Shown: piece after piece, positions 28,078 through 28,744 of the stretch
How the letters are laid out: each line of letters begins with the position of its first letter
Numbering within the stretch: the stretch's first letter is position 1
From: CAIUSP01 sp964594365
GTDB taxonomy: Bacteria > Actinomycetota > Thermoleophilia > Solirubrobacterales > 70-9
Length of the DNA: 28,744 nt
Reading direction: 5' to 3'
Assembly (NCBI GenBank): GCA_964594365.1
Contig: CAZQMB010000015.1
Coordinates: forward strand, 1-28,744
Position numbers and translations under genes: made by a program
The notes under the pieces: model-generated
The model's database searches: none
Seen by the model: the letters and a program-made list of their open reading frames with translations, nothing else
What the model was told of the DNA's origin: nothing

Positions 28078-28744
28078 TTGGAGCACTTCCATCAGGAAGT
28101 CCCGGGCTGGTTCAGCTTTCCGAGGCTCTATCGCCGTGCCGTCGAGAACTCCCCGAGTGACGGCACCTTGGTCGAAGTCGGCTCCTGGATGGGCAAGTCG
28201 GTGATCTACCTCGCGGTGGAGGCCGTCAACGCGAAGACCGAACAGAGAATCGTCGCGGTAGACACTTGGGGAGACCATGTCGCCGTGACCAGCGGGGAGA
28301 CATTCGACGGAGAGGCGACCTACCAGAGTTATCTCGAGAACATTGCTCCGGTGGCCGACCGGATCGAGACCCTGAGAATGAGATCGACCGATGCAGCGGC
28401 CACCTTCGAAGACTCGAGTTGCGACTTCGTCTTCATCGATGCCTCACATAAATACGAGGACGTCCTGGATGACCTAGAGGCGTGGTACCCCAAGGTCAAA
28501 GACGGCGGGGTGCTGGCAGGACACGATGTCCACTGGCCTGGTGTCGCGCGTGCCTTGAGGGAATTCGTCTCCGCCAACGATCTCGAGCGTCCCCGCAAGA
28601 CCGAACTTTGTTGGGTGATCGAAAAAGGCCGCGAGAGCCGAACCAGACCGCAGCGCCTCTCCGACCTGCTCTATTGGCCGTGGGATGCGGCCTATCTGGT
28701 GGCGGGACGTCTCCGGTACAGGTATCTCGACCATCGCCGCCGGA
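28078..28744 (+). CDS. Class I SAM-dependent methyltransferase (Methyltransf_24-like), 3' end beyond window
   Basis: An open frame runs from a TTG at 28078 to the window end, 222 codons without a stop. It shows the full Methyltransf_24 pattern: GWFSFPRLYRRAV, motif I LVEVGSWMGKS (31-41), VAVDTWGD, CDFVFIDASHKYEDVLDDL, and GGVLAGHDVHWPGVARAL. These proteins are common in glycan and O-antigen clusters and probably methylate sugars; relatives include cephalosporin-hydroxylase-like proteins. The TTG start, 2 nt after the SnoaL-like stop, is the most likely because family similarity begins within a few residues; no ribosome binding site is visible, so coupling to the upstream gene is likely. It is partial and not a pseudogene. 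Confidence 0.85.
   Translation, partial: MEHFHQEVPGWFSFPRLYRRAVENSPSDGTLVEVGSWMGKSVIYLAVEAVNAKTEQRIVAVDTWGDHVAVTSGETFDGEATYQSYLENIAPVADRIETLRMRSTDAAATFEDSSCDFVFIDASHKYEDVLDDLEAWYPKVKDGGVLAGHDVHWPGVARALREFVSANDLERPRKTELCWVIEKGRESRTRPQRLSDLLYWPWDAAYLVAGRLRYRYLDHRRR

Overview
The window is high-GC bacterial chromosomal DNA with tightly packed genes, many ATGA/TGATG/GTGA overlaps and few canonical ribosome binding sites. Gene content (system I cytochrome c maturation genes run straight into tetrapyrrole genes, a SAM hydroxide adenosyltransferase, a TlpA lipoprotein coupled to a GalT-like enzyme, many leaderless starts) fits an actinobacterium, possibly of the Thermoleophilia/Solirubrobacterales; that placement is inference. 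A 100-N run at 15779-15878 shows that this is a scaffold from a draft or metagenome assembly. No tRNA, rRNA, CRISPR array, insertion sequence or phage gene was seen, and no gene-free stretch exceeds about 200 bases.

Layout. 1-818 (-): secreted YWTD-type beta-propeller built from near-identical repeats, cut by the window edge. 1019-2728 (+): aldehyde dehydrogenase with a lysine-rich tail. 2772-8871 (+): one compact operon ccmA-ccmB-ccmC-ccmD-hemA-hemC-cobA/hemD that joins haem export/handling for c-type cytochromes to haem and sirohaem synthesis; ccmD (56 codons) is hidden between ccmC and hemA. 8881-10436 (+): SAM hydroxide adenosyltransferase and biotin protein ligase. 10442-12931 (-): unusual SF2 helicase. 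13115-14748 (+): TlpA-like lipoprotein and GalT-like nucleotidyltransferase, closed by a perfect 12-bp hairpin. 14803-15177 (-): DUF805 membrane protein. 15298-16913 (+): secreted beta-helix protein broken only by an assembly artefact. 16945-19115: DHRS12-like SDR, a membrane protein and an SRPBCC protein. 19172-24182: a glycosyltransferase, a methyltransferase, a hexapeptide acetyltransferase, a PhyH dioxygenase and an acyltransferase-3, which look like surface glycan or lipid tailoring. 24179-27491: a tocopherol-cyclase-like protein divergent from a secreted copper protein that appears to keep all six copper ligands of peptidylglycine hydroxylating monooxygenase (PHM) and carries an amicyanin-like blue-copper domain, followed by a separate small cupredoxin. 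27560-28744 (+): a SnoaL/NTF2-like protein and a methyltransferase cut by the window end.

The best candidate for an undescribed system is the PHM-like/amicyanin fusion plus cupredoxin beside the tocopherol-cyclase homologue: a possible extracytoplasmic copper monooxygenase with its own electron-transfer domain. A second, genome-wide signal is a promoter grammar: most transcription units start with TANNNT (often TAGNNT) only 6-9 nt before the start codon, implying leaderless mRNAs, including one quasi-palindromic element that seems to fire in both directions at 21100-21111.
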